A stretch of DNA of 64,000 nt from Pseudomonas entomophila (GCF_029478665.1 NZ_JARPQB010000005.1:1-64000), one strand, 5' to 3'; counted from the stretch's first letter, positions 52,996 through 63,194 are shown. Made by a program: numbers and translations. Notes: generated by a model not told the origin, from the letters alone.

Positions 52996-54162
52996 TTACA
53001 GCCCGCGGGCCACGGCCTTGTCGATCAGCCAGTTCAGCGACGGCCCACGGTCGCTGTTGACCGCGGCCGGGCGGCCGGCGAGCTCGGCCGGCAGGCTTTC
53101 GTCAGGCTTGATCTGTACGCGGATGTCGGCGGCCAGGTTGTCGGTGTCCAGGCTGCTGCTGCCAACGATCCGGCCAGTGCGCACTTCGTCCTCGCCGGCC
53201 ACCTGGAAGTTGACCCGGGTACCCGGTTTCACCTCGTCGAACTGGCGGTAGCTGAAGCGCGCCTCGACCGTCGGAGTGGTGGTACGCGGAATCAGCGCAA
53301 ACACCGCCTGCCCCTTGCTGGCGTACTGGCCGTCGTCCACCAGCTGGCGCGACACCACGCAGTCGCAGGGGCTGGTGAGGGTGCCGGAGAGCTGCTTGCC
53401 GAACAGCTCCTCGACCTTGGCCGGCTCCAGTTGCGAGTCGTCCAGGTGGCCCTTGAGCAGGTCGAGCATGCTGGTGTTGAAGGTCGCCAGGGGCGCGCCC
53501 TTGCTCACCGTGGCGCCACTTTCCACCAGGCTCTGCAGGCTGCCGTCGCGGGGCATGGTGACGTTGGTGGTGGGCACCGCGACCACACCGGCCTCGGCGT
53601 GGCTGACGAAGTACAGGCCGTACAGCGACTTGGCGACAAAGCCGAAAGCCACCAGCCCGACCACGAACACCCCGGCAGTGACGGTGACCGCGCGCAGGCG
53701 GCCGAACGCCGACAGGCCCGAGCCCGAGTCTTTCTGCTTGCGCGCCTTGGTGAAGTTGTCGCGCTGCAGGGTACTGAGCACATCGCCGACGCTGATCAGC
53801 TCGCCAGACAAGTGGCTGGTGATGATGTGGCGCAGGGTGGCGATGTCACGTGGTTCGAGGTTCTGGAATTCGGCGCCGGTGCGGCCGGTCTCGGTGTTGC
53901 TGGTGCGCACCAGGATCTCCACATCCATCGACAGCCCGAGGTTGTCGACCACGAACTGCAGGCGGCCGCGCAGCACCTCGTTCACCGGCAGGGCTTTTTT
54001 CGCATGGAAGGACAGGCCCCCGGCGGACAGGTCGTCAACCTTCACTTCGTGCGGCTCGCGGTTGCCGTCCAGGTAGCGCAGCTTGGCGGGGATGCGCACC
54101 CGGGCGTGCTGGCGCTGCGCTTCGGACTCATGCACGACATTGACGTTCACGGCGGTATTCAT
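52996..54162 (-). CDS. alg44: Alg44, c-di-GMP-binding alginate copolymerase
   Basis: A 388-residue protein. A cytoplasmic PilZ domain comes first (RQHARVRIPAKLRYLDG and DLSAGGLSF, the RxxxR and D-x-S-x-x-G motifs), followed by one membrane helix at about 160-180 (VTAGVFVVGLVAFGFVAK) and a periplasmic HlyD-like part. Binding of c-di-GMP switches on polymerisation by Alg8. Confidence 0.96.
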   Translation of the reverse strand: MNTAVNVNVVHESEAQRQHARVRIPAKLRYLDGNREPHEVKVDDLSAGGLSFHAKKALPVNEVLRGRLQFVVDNLGLSMDVEILVRTSNTETGRTGAEFQNLEPRDIATLRHIITSHLSGELISVGDVLSTLQRDNFTKARKQKDSGSGLSAFGRLRAVTVTAGVFVVGLVAFGFVAKSLYGLYFVSHAEAGVVAVPTTNVTMPRDGSLQSLVESGATVSKGAPLATFNTSMLDLLKGHLDDSQLEPAKVEELFGKQLSGTLTSPCDCVVSRQLVDDGQYASKGQAVFALIPRTTTPTVEARFSYRQFDEVKPGTRVNFQVAGEDEVRTGRIVGSSSLDTDNLAADIRVQIKPDESLPAELAGRPAAVNSDRGPSLNWLIDKAVARGL

Positions 54163-54198
54163 GGCGATATTCGTTCCTGTTATCCGATCCGGGGTGGC

Positions 54199-55689
54199 TC
54201 ACACGACCATGAACAGCACGGCGACGAAGATGCTCGCGGCCGAGAAGGTCATGGTCCGCGAGGACCAGGTGTTGAACCATTGTTGAAAGCTGGCCAGGTC
54301 GCGCTTGAGGGCAGTGGGCTGGCGGGTCCAGGACTGCTTGTCGAGGCGGAAGAACACGTAGATCTTCATCACCGCGCCGACGATCTGGTTGTAATAGAGA
54401 ATCAGCGGGTAGGCCGGGCCGACGTTGTGGCCCGAGCACAGCAGCATCACGGTGAGGATCAGGCGGGTGATGCCGATCCACAGCAGGTACACCAGCAGGA
54501 ACTGCAGGCCGAACTTGAAGCTGGCGATCACCGCCACGGTCAAACCCAGCAGGCTGGTCCACATCGACACGCGCTGGTCGAGCAGCACGATGCTGGTGAA
54601 CAGCCCCAGGCGCCTGAGGCCCAGGCCCAGGGCGCGGGAGTTCTGCCGCAGGTTGTTGCCGTACCAGCGGTACATCAGCTTGCGGCTGGCCTTGACGAAG
54701 CTCTTCTCCGGCGGGTGCTCCACCGTGTTGATGGCGGCATCGGGCACGTAGAAGGTGTCGTAGCCCAGGCGCATCAGGCTGAACCAGCTGGACTTGTCGT
54801 CGCCGGTGAGGAACTTGAAGCGGCCCAGGCGCCAGTGCATCAGCGAGTCGCTCTCGACGTCGGCGATGAACTCGGGGTTGGTCACCACGCTGGCGCGGAA
54901 CATCGACATGCGCCCGGTCATGGTCAGTACGCGCTTGCTCAGGGCCATCGAGCACATGTTGATGTGGCGCTGGGCGAAGCGCAGCTTGTGCCACTCGCTC
55001 ATGATGTAGCCGCCGCGCACTTCGCAGAATTCGTTGGTGGTCAGGCCACCGACGTTGGGGTACAGGCGGAACCACGGCACGGTCTTGCGCACCACGCCTT
55101 CGGCCAGCACGGTGTCGCCGTCGATCACCGCCACCACGGCGTTTTCGTCCGGCAGCATCCGCGAGATGGCGCGGAAACCATAGGCCAGGCCGTCGCGCTT
55201 GCCGGTGCCGGCGATGCGCACGATGTCCAGGGTGACGTGGGCGGGCGGGTTGTACTTGGCCCACAGGCTTTTCACCAGCAGCTCGTCGGACTTCTCCACC
55301 AGCGAGCAGACCACCGTGGTGGGGTAGCCGCAGTCGATCGCCTCGCGGATCACCGAGCTGTACACCTGGGCGGTGGTCAGGGCCTCGATGCGAAAGCTGG
55401 TGACCATCAGGTACACGTGCGACGGGTCGGCCGCCTTGCCCAGCTTCTGCACCTTGCGCCGCAGGTACGGGTAGACGATGTACAGGAACAGCATGCCGCG
55501 GATGAAATGGGTGGCGCCCATGGAGTAGCGCCAGATGCCGACGGCGCCGACCAGGAAGATGAAATGCTTCGATTGCGAGTCGAAGATGTCGCTGGGCAAC
55601 GCCAGGGCGATCAGCATCAGCAGGCTCATGTAGAGCAGCCAGCCGGCGCATTGCAGCAGCAGGGTCTGAAGCCTTTGCATGTTCGGCAT
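54199..55689 (-). CDS. alg8: Alg8, alginate polymerase (GT2)
   Basis: A 496-residue (or 493 from ATG 55680) membrane glycosyltransferase that polymerises mannuronate from GDP-mannuronate. Two N-terminal helices, a cytoplasmic GT2 domain with [14 protein letters not shown] and the acceptor-site region [18 protein letters not shown], then several C-terminal helices. Neither start has a strong ribosome-binding site. Confidence 0.95.
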   Translation of the reverse strand: MPNMQRLQTLLLQCAGWLLYMSLLMLIALALPSDIFDSQSKHFIFLVGAVGIWRYSMGATHFIRGMLFLYIVYPYLRRKVQKLGKAADPSHVYLMVTSFRIEALTTAQVYSSVIREAIDCGYPTTVVCSLVEKSDELLVKSLWAKYNPPAHVTLDIVRIAGTGKRDGLAYGFRAISRMLPDENAVVAVIDGDTVLAEGVVRKTVPWFRLYPNVGGLTTNEFCEVRGGYIMSEWHKLRFAQRHINMCSMALSKRVLTMTGRMSMFRASVVTNPEFIADVESDSLMHWRLGRFKFLTGDDKSSWFSLMRLGYDTFYVPDAAINTVEHPPEKSFVKASRKLMYRWYGNNLRQNSRALGLGLRRLGLFTSIVLLDQRVSMWTSLLGLTVAVIASFKFGLQFLLVYLLWIGITRLILTVMLLCSGHNVGPAYPLILYYNQIVGAVMKIYVFFRLDKQSWTRQPTALKRDLASFQQWFNTWSSRTMTFSAASIFVAVLFMVV

Positions 55690-55750
55690 CCGTCGAGAAT
55701 TCAGGGGGCGAGGGCGGCGCGCTGGGGAGGGACGCGCCGCCCTGCCGGGT

Positions 55751-57067
55751 TTACCAGCAGATACCTTCGGTGCGGCTGGTGGCGCAGGTCGGCTTGCTCA
55801 TGAAGCCGACCAGGTCGATCACCTGCTTGCCTTCCGGCGCCTGCTGGGCCAGGGCGCGGAACTGCTCGTCACGGTTGCCCAGCACGATGATCTCGGCGTT
55901 GTTCACCACCTGGTCGAAGTCGGCGTTGAGCAAGGATGAGACATGGGGGATCTTCGACTCGATGTAGTCCTTGTTGGCGCCGTGGACGCGGGCGTACTGG
56001 ACGTTCTGGTCGTAGATGTTCAGCTCGTAGCCCTTGCCGATCAGGCGCTCGGCCAGTTCCACCAGCGGGCTTTCGCGCAGGTCGTCGGTGCCGGCCTTGA
56101 AACTCAGGCCGAGCAGGGCGACCTTGCGCTTGTCGTGGCTTTCGATGATGTCGAAGGCGTTCTGCACCTGGGACTCGTTGCTGCGCATCAGCGAGTCGAG
56201 CAGTGGTGCTTTCACATCGAGGCTGGCGGCGCGGTAGGTGAGGGCGCGCACATCCTTCGGCAGGCACGAGCCGCCAAAGGCGAAGCCCGGGCGCATGTAG
56301 TACTGCGACAGGTTCAGCGCCTTGTCCTGGCAGACCACGTCCATCACCTCGCGACCATCGACGCCCACCGCCTTGGCGATGTTGCCGATCTCGTTGGCGA
56401 AGGTGACTTTGGTGGCGTGCCAGACGTTGCAGGTGTACTTGATCATCTCGGCCACTTCGACCGGCTTGCGGATGATCGGCGCGTCCAGTTCCTGGTACAG
56501 GGCCTGCAGCACGTCGCCGCTGGCGCTGTCCAGCTCGCCGATGACGGTCATCGGTGGCTGGTCGTAGTCCTTGATCGCGGTGCTTTCGCGCAGGAACTCG
56601 GGGTTGACCGCCACGCCGAAGTCGACGCCGGCCTTCTTGCCCGAGCAGTCCTCGAGGATCGGAATCACCACGTTCTTGACGGTGCCCGGCAGCACGGTAC
56701 TGCGCACCACCACGGTGTGGCGGGAGGTCTTGTCGCGCAGCACGTAGCCGATCTCGCGGCACACCGACTCGATGTACTCCAGGCCCAGGTCACCGTTCTT
56801 CTTGCTCGGGGTACCGACGCAGATCATCGACACATCGCTGGCGCGGATGGCGGCGGCGAAGTCGGTGGTGCCACGCAGGCGGCCGTTGGCGATGCCCTGT
56901 TGCAGCAGCGCTTCAAGGCCCGGTTCGACAATCGGCGACTTGCCCTGGTTGATCAGGTCGATCTTGGTGCTGGAAACGTCAACACCGATCACCTCATGGC
57001 CGCGTGCCGACAGGCAGCCCGCACAGACCGCACCCACATAACCCAAACCAAAGATGCTGATACGCAT
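55751..57067 (-). CDS. algD: AlgD, GDP-mannose 6-dehydrogenase
   Basis: A 438-residue enzyme that oxidises GDP-mannose to GDP-mannuronate with two NAD+, the committed step of alginate synthesis. N-terminal Rossmann fold [20 protein letters not shown]; catalytic Cys in [16 protein letters not shown] (about residue 268). GAGGTGATTACG lies before the ATG. First gene of the alg operon, with an 800-bp upstream region. Confidence 0.97.
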   Translation of the reverse strand: MRISIFGLGYVGAVCAGCLSARGHEVIGVDVSSTKIDLINQGKSPIVEPGLEALLQQGIANGRLRGTTDFAAAIRASDVSMICVGTPSKKNGDLGLEYIESVCREIGYVLRDKTSRHTVVVRSTVLPGTVKNVVIPILEDCSGKKAGVDFGVAVNPEFLRESTAIKDYDQPPMTVIGELDSASGDVLQALYQELDAPIIRKPVEVAEMIKYTCNVWHATKVTFANEIGNIAKAVGVDGREVMDVVCQDKALNLSQYYMRPGFAFGGSCLPKDVRALTYRAASLDVKAPLLDSLMRSNESQVQNAFDIIESHDKRKVALLGLSFKAGTDDLRESPLVELAERLIGKGYELNIYDQNVQYARVHGANKDYIESKIPHVSSLLNADFDQVVNNAEIIVLGNRDEQFRALAQQAPEGKQVIDLVGFMSKPTCATSRTEGICW

Positions 57068-57143
57068 CGTAATCACCTCGTGTGTTTATCACGCCAGCCC
57101 TTCGGGGAAGAGCCGATCGGGTTGATTGACCAATAATTACTGG

Positions 57144-57152
57144 GCGAACGGA
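57144..57152 (-). promoter_or_regulatory. AlgR-box-like site, proximal
   Basis: Minus strand CCGTTCGCC, one base off the known CCGTTCGTC core, about 80 bp before the algD ATG. Confidence 0.35.
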
Positions 57153-57703
57153 TTCATGGCGAAATGACACTTCACCGAACGCAGGCATGAGTAAATCCGG
57201 AGCGCAAAAAAGTTGTGCGCTCAAAGTTGGCAGTCAAAGGCCAGTATTTAAATGACGTGCCCTGGAATGCAGTCGTCTTTATTGCAGCGCGCTATTTATC
57301 GTGCTGCTGTGCTTGTTTTTTCAATTGGATAAACCCTTTGAAATCAACCACTAGGACGGTAATAAAGGGGTGCGCTTGGCCTTCCTGGCGTTCGCGGTAC
57401 GGCATATCCATTGCCACCTCTGAAGTTTTTGAAGTTGGGTGTAGTACCGAACATCTTTCATCTGTAAGTCATCTCTTACGCTAGGGCGCTTGAAACTCGT
57501 TACGGGTGCTATGAGCGATGAAGCGCAGGAGAAGTTCCGGGGTGAGTTGCGCCGAGATGAAAGATTTCTAAATATTTCTTCAGCGAAAAATACTTTCAAA
57601 CTGATAGCACGAGACAGTTTTGCCCCCGTATATAAAGGGGGAAGTCGAGGTGGGATGGTTTTAGGCCAGCATGCAAAATTTTTTTTCAAAATTCGTCAAA
57701 AAA

Positions 57704-57714
57704 CTACGAACGGT
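57704..57714 (-). promoter_or_regulatory. AlgR-box-like site, distal
   Basis: Minus strand ACCGTTCGTAG matches ACCGTTCGTC at nine of ten positions. About 640 bp before the algD ATG, in line with the far-upstream AlgR sites known from P. aeruginosa. Confidence 0.4.
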
Positions 57715-57785
57715 CTTATGGCGTTTTGCGATAAGAAGAGGCGTGCTGGTTTTATGGCGCCCAAGTATTGGCGTTTTGCGTTGGT

Positions 57786-57859
57786 TGTAGGAGCCAGCCT
57801 TGCTGGCGAACCCGTCACCACCAAGTAGCGGCTGTTCGCCAGCAAGGCTGGCTCCTACA
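57786..57859 (+). repeat. REP pair downstream of yaaA
   Basis: GTAGGAGCCAGCCTTGCTGG and TTCGCCAGCAAGGCTGGCTC, inverted. It separates yaaA from the algD upstream region and may end the yaaA transcript. Confidence 0.85.
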
Positions 57860-57873
57860 AGGGAGGGGCGGGG

Positions 57874-58650
57874 TTACTCGGCGTGATCGCGCAGGAACAC
57901 CAGGTGGTCCGGTTTCGATTGCTCGGGGCTGTAGTAGTAACTCTGGACGTCGAATTGCTTCAGTTGCTCGGGATCGTCGATGCGCTCCTGGATCACGAAG
58001 CGGCTCATCATCCCGCGGGCTTTCTTGGCGTAGAAACTGATGATCTTGTACTGGCCGTTCTTCAGGTCCTTGAAGTCGACGTCGATCACCCGCGCCTTCA
58101 GGGCGCTCTTCTTCACCGCGCTGAAGTACTCGTTGCTGGCCAGGTTGAGCAGCACGTCGTCGCCCTGCTCGGCCAGGGCCTGGTTCAGCCACTCGCTGAT
58201 GCGCGTGCCCCAGAACGCATAGAGGTCCTTGCCGCGCGCGTTGGCCAGCTTGGTGCCCATCTCCAGGCGATAGGGCTGCATCAGGTCGAGCGGGCGCAGC
58301 AGGCCGTACAGGCCCGACAGCATGCGCAGGTGGTCCTGGGCATAGGTGAAATCGTCCTCGCCCAGGCTTTCGGCGTCGAGCCCGGTATACACGTCACCCT
58401 TGAAGGCCAGCAGCGCCTGCTTGGCGTTGGCTGGGGTGAAGTCCGGGGTCCAGCTGCCGAAGCGTGCGGCGTTGAGGCCGGCGAGCTTGTCGGACAGGTG
58501 CATCAGTTCGCTGATCTGCGCCGGCGACAGTTCGCGCAGTTGCAGGATCAGTGCCTGGGAATCGTCCAGGTACTGGGGCAGGGTGTGGCGTTGGGTGACC
58601 GGCGGGGTGTCGTAGTCGAGGGTCTTGGCGGGGGAAATCACCGTCAGCAT
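57874..58650 (-). CDS. yaaA: YaaA family peroxide-stress protein
   Basis: A 258-residue protein with the family start [14 protein letters not shown] and internal [14 protein letters not shown] and [12 protein letters not shown] segments. In E. coli YaaA lowers free iron under peroxide stress and binds DNA. A longer frame upstream (to 59049) is antisense to the next gene and rejected. Confidence 0.93.
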   Translation of the reverse strand: MLTVISPAKTLDYDTPPVTQRHTLPQYLDDSQALILQLRELSPAQISELMHLSDKLAGLNAARFGSWTPDFTPANAKQALLAFKGDVYTGLDAESLGEDDFTYAQDHLRMLSGLYGLLRPLDLMQPYRLEMGTKLANARGKDLYAFWGTRISEWLNQALAEQGDDVLLNLASNEYFSAVKKSALKARVIDVDFKDLKNGQYKIISFYAKKARGMMSRFVIQERIDDPEQLKQFDVQSYYYSPEQSKPDHLVFLRDHAE

Positions 58651-58786
58651 CGGGTCGGCTCCTGGAATCGTCGGGCGAATTCTACGGGGCTGGTGGCGCA
58701 ACGCCAAACTATGGCGACGATAGTCACGGAACATCGGCGGGCGGCGCGTTATAGTGCGCGCCATGCATTCGTGGAGAACGTTCATC

Positions 58787-59905
58787 GTGCGTATCGCTTT
58801 CGCCCTGTTCGCCGGCCTGTTGAGCCTGGGCGCGCAGGCAGCCCCTGCGGACTTCGTCAGTTTCGATCGCGGCCTGTGGCCGGAGCAGTTGGACAGCCCG
58901 GTGCTGTTCGACGTGGCGTCGCGTGCCGAGATCCTGTCTTTTGCCCGGGTGCTGCACGAGAACGAGATGCTCGATGAGCCTGCCCTGGCGGCGCGCCTGG
59001 GGCTGCGCCAGGTCAACCTGCCGACCGTCCGGGCTGTGAGGGCGCGCATGTGGCAGCGGCTGTGGCAGGGCTACCAGCAGGCCCAGCAGAGCTGCGAGCA
59101 GGACGCGTCGTTCTGCTACCCGGTGGAGTCGATGGCTGACTTGCGTATGCAAGCCGTCACGTTCGCCGGGGATGTCGGCACGTTCTACACCGGTTGGATC
59201 GAGCCCAGCCACCAGTTTCATGTCCGCTACCTGGACGAACAACTGCGCAAGGCCGCCGTGTATCCGCAGACCTCCAGCGAAGTGGAAAAGCTCTCCAGCC
59301 GGGAGCGCAATGGCGATGAACTGAACGACCGGATGTTCCTCCTGACCTTTGCCGGTGGCCCGGGCCCTGAAGGTAGTAGCACCGATGCCATGGCTGACTA
59401 CCTGCGTCGGCAGAAGCTCGACGGTATCTTCTTCGTGCTTGGCAACCGCCTGCAGCAACGTCGTGACACAGGCCCGGTGGCCGAACTCTATGCGGGACAG
59501 TGCGTGGGGATCCAGGGCTGGGAATACCGTTCCCATGCCCAGTGGCAGGGCTGGCAGGATTCGCTGCGCCGTGCCCAGGCGCGGGTCCAGGCCGATCTGC
59601 CGGAGCAGTATGTGCCGCTGTTCCGCCCGCCCTATGGGCAGCGGCGCGGCGATGGCGAGGGGTTCATGGCCAGCCAGCAGTTGCACGTTTCGTTGTGGGA
59701 TATCGATGCGCAGGATGATGGGCCATTGACCGCCGAGGCGTCGGCGCAGCGGGTGCTGACCTTGATGTTGCTGTGGCGCAAGGGCGTGATCCAGTTCCAT
59801 GACAACCAGCCCAAGGCGCAGCCGGCGCTGGAGTGGGTGTTGCAGCATACGGCGCAGAGCGGGATCGGGTGGGAGGATTGTCGGGGGTATGGGGTGCGGG
59901 AGTAG
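58787..59905 (+). CDS. Polysaccharide deacetylase-like protein
   Basis: A 372-residue exported protein from GTG 58787, chosen because GGAGAA lies 8 bases upstream and the start [20 protein letters not shown] is a normal signal peptide; ATG 58763 is the alternative. The second half looks like a NodB-type fold: [20 protein letters not shown] (a changed form of the usual TFDDGP), RPPYGQRRG and LWDIDAQD, then IQFHDNQP. The usual metal-binding first Asp is replaced, so activity may be altered. Target polymer unknown. Confidence 0.8.
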   Translation: MRIAFALFAGLLSLGAQAAPADFVSFDRGLWPEQLDSPVLFDVASRAEILSFARVLHENEMLDEPALAARLGLRQVNLPTVRAVRARMWQRLWQGYQQAQQSCEQDASFCYPVESMADLRMQAVTFAGDVGTFYTGWIEPSHQFHVRYLDEQLRKAAVYPQTSSEVEKLSSRERNGDELNDRMFLLTFAGGPGPEGSSTDAMADYLRRQKLDGIFFVLGNRLQQRRDTGPVAELYAGQCVGIQGWEYRSHAQWQGWQDSLRRAQARVQADLPEQYVPLFRPPYGQRRGDGEGFMASQQLHVSLWDIDAQDDGPLTAEASAQRVLTLMLLWRKGVIQFHDNQPKAQPALEWVLQHTAQSGIGWEDCRGYGVRE

Positions 59906-59950
59906 GGGGGCGAAGCTGTGGTATTCCTTGGGCCGAGCACCGCTTGTGCG

Positions 59951-60064
59951 GTGCATCGCGGATGAATCCGCTCCTACAAAGGCGGTAACCGAAACATCGC
60001 GCCGGGTAAACAAGGCGGACAACCAGGGCCTGTAGGAGCGGATTCATCCGCGATGCGCCGCACC
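59951..60064 (+). repeat. REP pair between deacetylase and phoH-like genes
   Basis: GGTGCATCGCGGATGAATCC then GCTCCTAC; inverse GTAGGAGCGGATTCATCCGC then GATGCGCCGCACC. AAGGCGGACAACCA before the right arm is also found beside the element at 8665-8884. Confidence 0.85.
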
Positions 60065-60394
60065 TGTTTCGGCAGGACCTTGCGGCCATCACCAGGAAAC
60101 GAGCCCGAACCACAGCCACCTGATCCCTGAGCGTAGTCCTGCCATGCCCCCACGCCAAGCCCTGTTCGTCAATCCGAAAAATAAACTTCACCCAAGCGTA
60201 AAAAGTCTTTTTTCGGTCATGGTTTTTGCGGTATCAAGGAGTCAGACAGCCGAACCCTGCAGCACAGGTGGCGTCATCCACGCCCCCTCGCCAGGTGAGC
60301 TTCCCGCCCGTAACAACGCGGATACGGGAAGAACGGCAGTCACTCTGCGGCGCAGCCGTTCGCGCCGTGTGGCTTTCACATAAGGTGACCGAGT
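60065..60394 (+). promoter_or_regulatory. Leader region of the phoH-like gene
   Basis: A 330-bp stretch without a credible gene. From about 60240 it has inverted pieces such as CTTCCCG (60300) with CGGGAAG (60326). I cannot match it to a known riboswitch. It may be an untranslated leader or only a promoter region. Confidence 0.3.
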
Positions 60395-61789
60395 ATGGAT
60401 GACCAAGGACGCAACCCTTCCTCCAACCAGCCAATCCTGTATGTGCTCGATACCAACGTCCTGATTCACGACCCCAACGCCCTGCTCAACTTCGAGGAGC
60501 ACCACGTCGCCATACCGATGACGGTGCTGGAGGAACTCGACAAGCTCAAGACCGGCAAGCACACCATCGCCGCCGAATGTCGCCAGGCCATCCGCCTGAT
60601 CGACCAAACGCTAGGTGATGCATCCCCCAGCGATGTCGAGCAGGGCGTGCCGATCCAGCGCGGCAAGAGCGGGCCCAAGGGCTTCCTGTCCATTCTCATG
60701 AGCACGCGCAACGAACCCAACCGCCTGCTCCCGGAAAACCTCGCCGACAACATCATCATCAACCAGCTCCTGGACCTGCGCGCCAAGCGCAAGGACCTGG
60801 ACGTGGTGCTGGTCACCAAAGACATCAACATGCGCCTGAAGGCGCGCGCCTGCGGGATCGCCGCCGAGGACTACAGCACCGACCAACTGGTCGATGACGT
60901 CTCCTTGCTGTCGAAGGGCTACCACTCGGTCACCGGCTCGTTCTGGGACCGCGTGAGCAAGGTCGACACCCGTCAGGAACGCGGCCGTACCTGGCACCGG
61001 GTGCAACTGATCGACAACCTGCCGGCGGTGCACGTCAACGAGTTCATCATCGATGAACAAGGCTTCGTCGGTTGGATCAAGGGCATCCGCAACGACGAGC
61101 TGCTGTTGCTCGACCTGCACCAGGAGCCCTTGCTGCACCAGGAAGCCTGGGGGCTCAAACCGCGGGACATCCACCAGAGCCTGGCGCTGTTCGCCTTGCT
61201 CGACCCGGATATCCACCTGGTCAACCTGACCGGCGCCGCCGGTTCGGGCAAGACCATCCTGGCGCTGGCCGCGGCCATCGAGCAAACGATGGTCAGCAAG
61301 CGTTACCGCCGTATCATCGCCACCCGCAGCGTGCAGGGGCTGGACCAGGAGATCGGCTTCCTGCCGGGCACCGAGGCGGAGAAGATGGAACCCTGGCTGG
61401 GGGCCATCACCGACAACCTCGAAGCCTTGCACATGGATGACGAGAGCACCCACGGCAGCGTCGAGTACATCCTCGAGCGGGTGCCGCTGCAGTTCAAGTC
61501 GCTGAACTACATCCGTGGCCGCAGTTTCCAGCAGAGCCTGATCCTGATCGACGAGTGCCAGAACCTCACGCCGCACCAGATCAAGACCATCATCACCCGT
61601 GCCGGTAACGGCTCGAAGGTGGTCTGCCTGGGCAACCTGGCGCAGATCGACACCCCCTACCTGTCGGCCACCAGCTCCGGGCTGACGTACCTGACCGAAC
61701 GCTTCAAGGACTTCCCCCACGGCGTTCACATCACCCTCCAGGGCGTGCCACGCTCGGTGCTGGCCGAGTACGCCGAGTCCCACCTGTAA
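60395..61789 (+). CDS. PIN-PhoH fusion ATPase
   Basis: A 464-residue protein of the PhoH2/YlaK group. N-terminal PIN ribonuclease domain (YVLDTNVLIHDPNALLNFEE, VLEELDKLK, then VLVTKDINMRLKA), followed by a PhoH ATPase with the Walker A motif GAAGSGKTILALA and the Walker B-type LILIDECQN. Proteins of this kind couple RNA unwinding to cleavage. AAGGTGACCGAGT precedes the ATG. Confidence 0.92.
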   Translation: MDDQGRNPSSNQPILYVLDTNVLIHDPNALLNFEEHHVAIPMTVLEELDKLKTGKHTIAAECRQAIRLIDQTLGDASPSDVEQGVPIQRGKSGPKGFLSILMSTRNEPNRLLPENLADNIIINQLLDLRAKRKDLDVVLVTKDINMRLKARACGIAAEDYSTDQLVDDVSLLSKGYHSVTGSFWDRVSKVDTRQERGRTWHRVQLIDNLPAVHVNEFIIDEQGFVGWIKGIRNDELLLLDLHQEPLLHQEAWGLKPRDIHQSLALFALLDPDIHLVNLTGAAGSGKTILALAAAIEQTMVSKRYRRIIATRSVQGLDQEIGFLPGTEAEKMEPWLGAITDNLEALHMDDESTHGSVEYILERVPLQFKSLNYIRGRSFQQSLILIDECQNLTPHQIKTIITRAGNGSKVVCLGNLAQIDTPYLSATSSGLTYLTERFKDFPHGVHITLQGVPRSVLAEYAESHL

Positions 61790-61800
61790 ACCGCCTGTTC

Positions 61801-61829
61801 GCCGGCTCCTGCACCCCGCAGGAGCCGGC
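61801..61829 (+). terminator. Hairpin after the phoH-like gene
   Basis: GCCGGCTCCTGC pairs exactly with GCAGGAGCCGGC, 12 bp with a 5-base loop, 11 bp after the stop codon. REP-like in sequence; no T-run follows. Confidence 0.5.
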
Positions 61830-61921
61830 TTGCCGGCCAACCGGCCCCTGCGTCGAAACACCCTCTGCTCAAAGCTGACCGGCGGGTTTACACTCTGCAT
61901 TCCCTTCCCAGGAGCAGAGCA

Positions 61922-62392
61922 GTGCTGACTCATCTTGATTCCCAGGGGCGCGCCAACATGGTCGACGTCACCGAAAAGGCCGTGACCGCGCGCGAGGCGA
62001 CCGCCGAGGCGCGTGTGCGCATGTTGCCAGACACGCTGCGCATGATCGTCGATGGCCAGCACCCCAAGGGCGACGTGTTCGCCGTGGCGCGCATCGCCGG
62101 CATCCAGGCGGCGAAGAAGACCAGCGACCTGATCCCTTTGTGCCACCCGCTGATGCTCACCGGTGTCAAGGTCGAGCTGGCCGCCGAAGGCGAGGATGTC
62201 GTGCACATCGTCGCCCGCTGCAAGCTGGCCGGGCAGACCGGCGTCGAAATGGAAGCCCTGACCGCCGCCAGCGTCGCCGCCTTGACGATCTACGACATGT
62301 GCAAGGCCGTGGACAAGGGCATGGTCATCGAGCAGGTGCGCCTGCTGGAGAAGACCGGCGGCAAGAGCGGCCACTACAAGGTGGAGGCGTGA
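61922..62392 (+). CDS. moaC: MoaC, cyclic pyranopterin monophosphate synthase
   Basis: A 156-residue enzyme of molybdenum-cofactor synthesis that forms cPMP from the product of Moa[21 protein letters not shown] at the N-terminus, the [11 protein letters not shown] motif, and [20 protein letters not shown] are diagnostic. GTG start with GGAG upstream. Stop overlaps moaD start. Confidence 0.96.
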   Translation: MLTHLDSQGRANMVDVTEKAVTAREATAEARVRMLPDTLRMIVDGQHPKGDVFAVARIAGIQAAKKTSDLIPLCHPLMLTGVKVELAAEGEDVVHIVARCKLAGQTGVEMEALTAASVAALTIYDMCKAVDKGMVIEQVRLLEKTGGKSGHYKVEA

Positions 62393-62637
62393 TGAAGGTC
62401 AAGGTCATGTATTTCGCTCGTTACCGAGAGCAGCTGGGTGTCGATGCCGAGCGTCTGGAGGGCGACTTCAGGGTGCTGGACGACGTACGCCAGGCGCTGG
62501 TGGCCAAGGGTGGCAAGTATGCAGTGCTGGCCGAGCAGAACCTGATGTGCGCGCGCAACGAAGAGCTGTGCAAGCTCGGCGAGGCGCTGGAAGACGGCGA
62601 TGAAGTGGCGTTCTTCCCGCCGGTGACGGGAGGCTGA
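62392..62637 (+). CDS. moaD: MoaD, molybdopterin synthase sulfur carrier
   Basis: An 81-residue ubiquitin-like protein that starts [20 protein letters not shown] and ends FFPPVTGG, with the Gly-Gly tail that carries the thiocarboxylate. Overlaps moaC by TGATG and is 2 bp from moaE. Confidence 0.96.
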   Translation: MKVKVMYFARYREQLGVDAERLEGDFRVLDDVRQALVAKGGKYAVLAEQNLMCARNEELCKLGEALEDGDEVAFFPPVTGG

Positions 62638-62639
62638 GC

Positions 62640-63086
62640 ATGAGTGTTCGAGTACAGGAGGCGGGGTTCGATCCAGGTGTGGAGGTCAATGCCATGCACG
62701 CCGCCAATGTCGGCGTGGGCGCGGTGGTCGGTTTCGTCGGCTATGTGCGAGATTTCAACGATGGCCTGGATGTGGCGGGGATGTTCCTCGAGCACTATCC
62801 GGGGATGACCGAGAAGGCATTGCAGAAGATCGTGATCGAGGCCGAGCAGCGCTGGCCGTTGCTCAAGGTCGAGGTGCTGCACCGCATTGGTGCGCTGGAG
62901 CCGGGTGAGCCGATCGTCTTCGTGGGCGTGGCCAGCGCGCACCGGCAGGCGGCATTCGACGCCTGCAACTTCATCATGGATTACCTGAAGACCCGGGCGC
63001 CGTTCTGGAAGAAGGAGAACACCCAGGACGGGCCGCGCTGGGTCGAGGGGAAGCAGAGCGACCAGGATGCGGCAGAGCGCTGGTAG
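62640..63086 (+). CDS. moaE: MoaE, molybdopterin synthase catalytic subunit
   Basis: A 148-residue subunit with VGFVGYVRDFNDG, LEHYPGMTEKALQKIV and the lysines of APFWKKE. It transfers two sulfurs to cPMP with MoaD. Last gene of the moaCDE operon. Confidence 0.96.
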   Translation: MSVRVQEAGFDPGVEVNAMHAANVGVGAVVGFVGYVRDFNDGLDVAGMFLEHYPGMTEKALQKIVIEAEQRWPLLKVEVLHRIGALEPGEPIVFVGVASAHRQAAFDACNFIMDYLKTRAPFWKKENTQDGPRWVEGKQSDQDAAERW

Positions 63087-63098
63087 AGCGGTTCGCCT

Positions 63099-63182
63099 GT
63101 AGGAGCGGCTTTAGCCGCGATGCGGGCATCGCGGTGCCTGGTACCCGCTTTGCGGGTGATCGCGGCTAAAGCCGCTCCTACA
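63099..63182 (+). repeat. REP pair between convergent genes
   Basis: GTAGGAGCGGCTTTAGCCGC and the inverse GCGGCTAAAGCCGCTCCTAC with a small TACCCGCTTTGCGGGTGA palindrome between. Lies between the ends of moaE and the helicase gene. Confidence 0.85.
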
Positions 63183-63194
63183 GGGCCGTGGAGA

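Larger units (their letters stand above)
57068..57873. other. Long upstream region of the algD operon
   Basis: About 800 bp between algD and yaaA, AT-rich from 57120 to 57780. In Pseudomonas the algD promoter is known to take input from far-upstream AlgR, AmrZ and other sites and from AlgU. I see two AlgR-box-like sites (listed separately) and a REP pair, but no AlgU promoter with a clean GAACTT and TCTGA pair. A 112-codon plus-strand frame at 57490 is not believed. Confidence 0.6.

Noticed and set aside
51451..55803. 1450-codon plus-strand frame opposite algK-alg44-alg8
   Set aside because: Antisense shadow of three well-identified alg genes; high GC leaves the opposite frame open. No domain is seen.
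57200..57240. AlgU (sigma-E type) promoter for algD
   Set aside because: CAACTTT runs exist on the minus strand, but no TCTGA-like -10 at the right distance, so the call is not supported.
57490..57828. 112-codon plus-strand frame upstream of algD
   Set aside because: Its end is translated REP sequence, it has no convincing ribosome-binding site, and it lies in the regulatory region of algD.
58651..59049. N-terminal extension of yaaA
   Set aside because: It runs antisense into the deacetylase-like gene; the family start lies at 58650.
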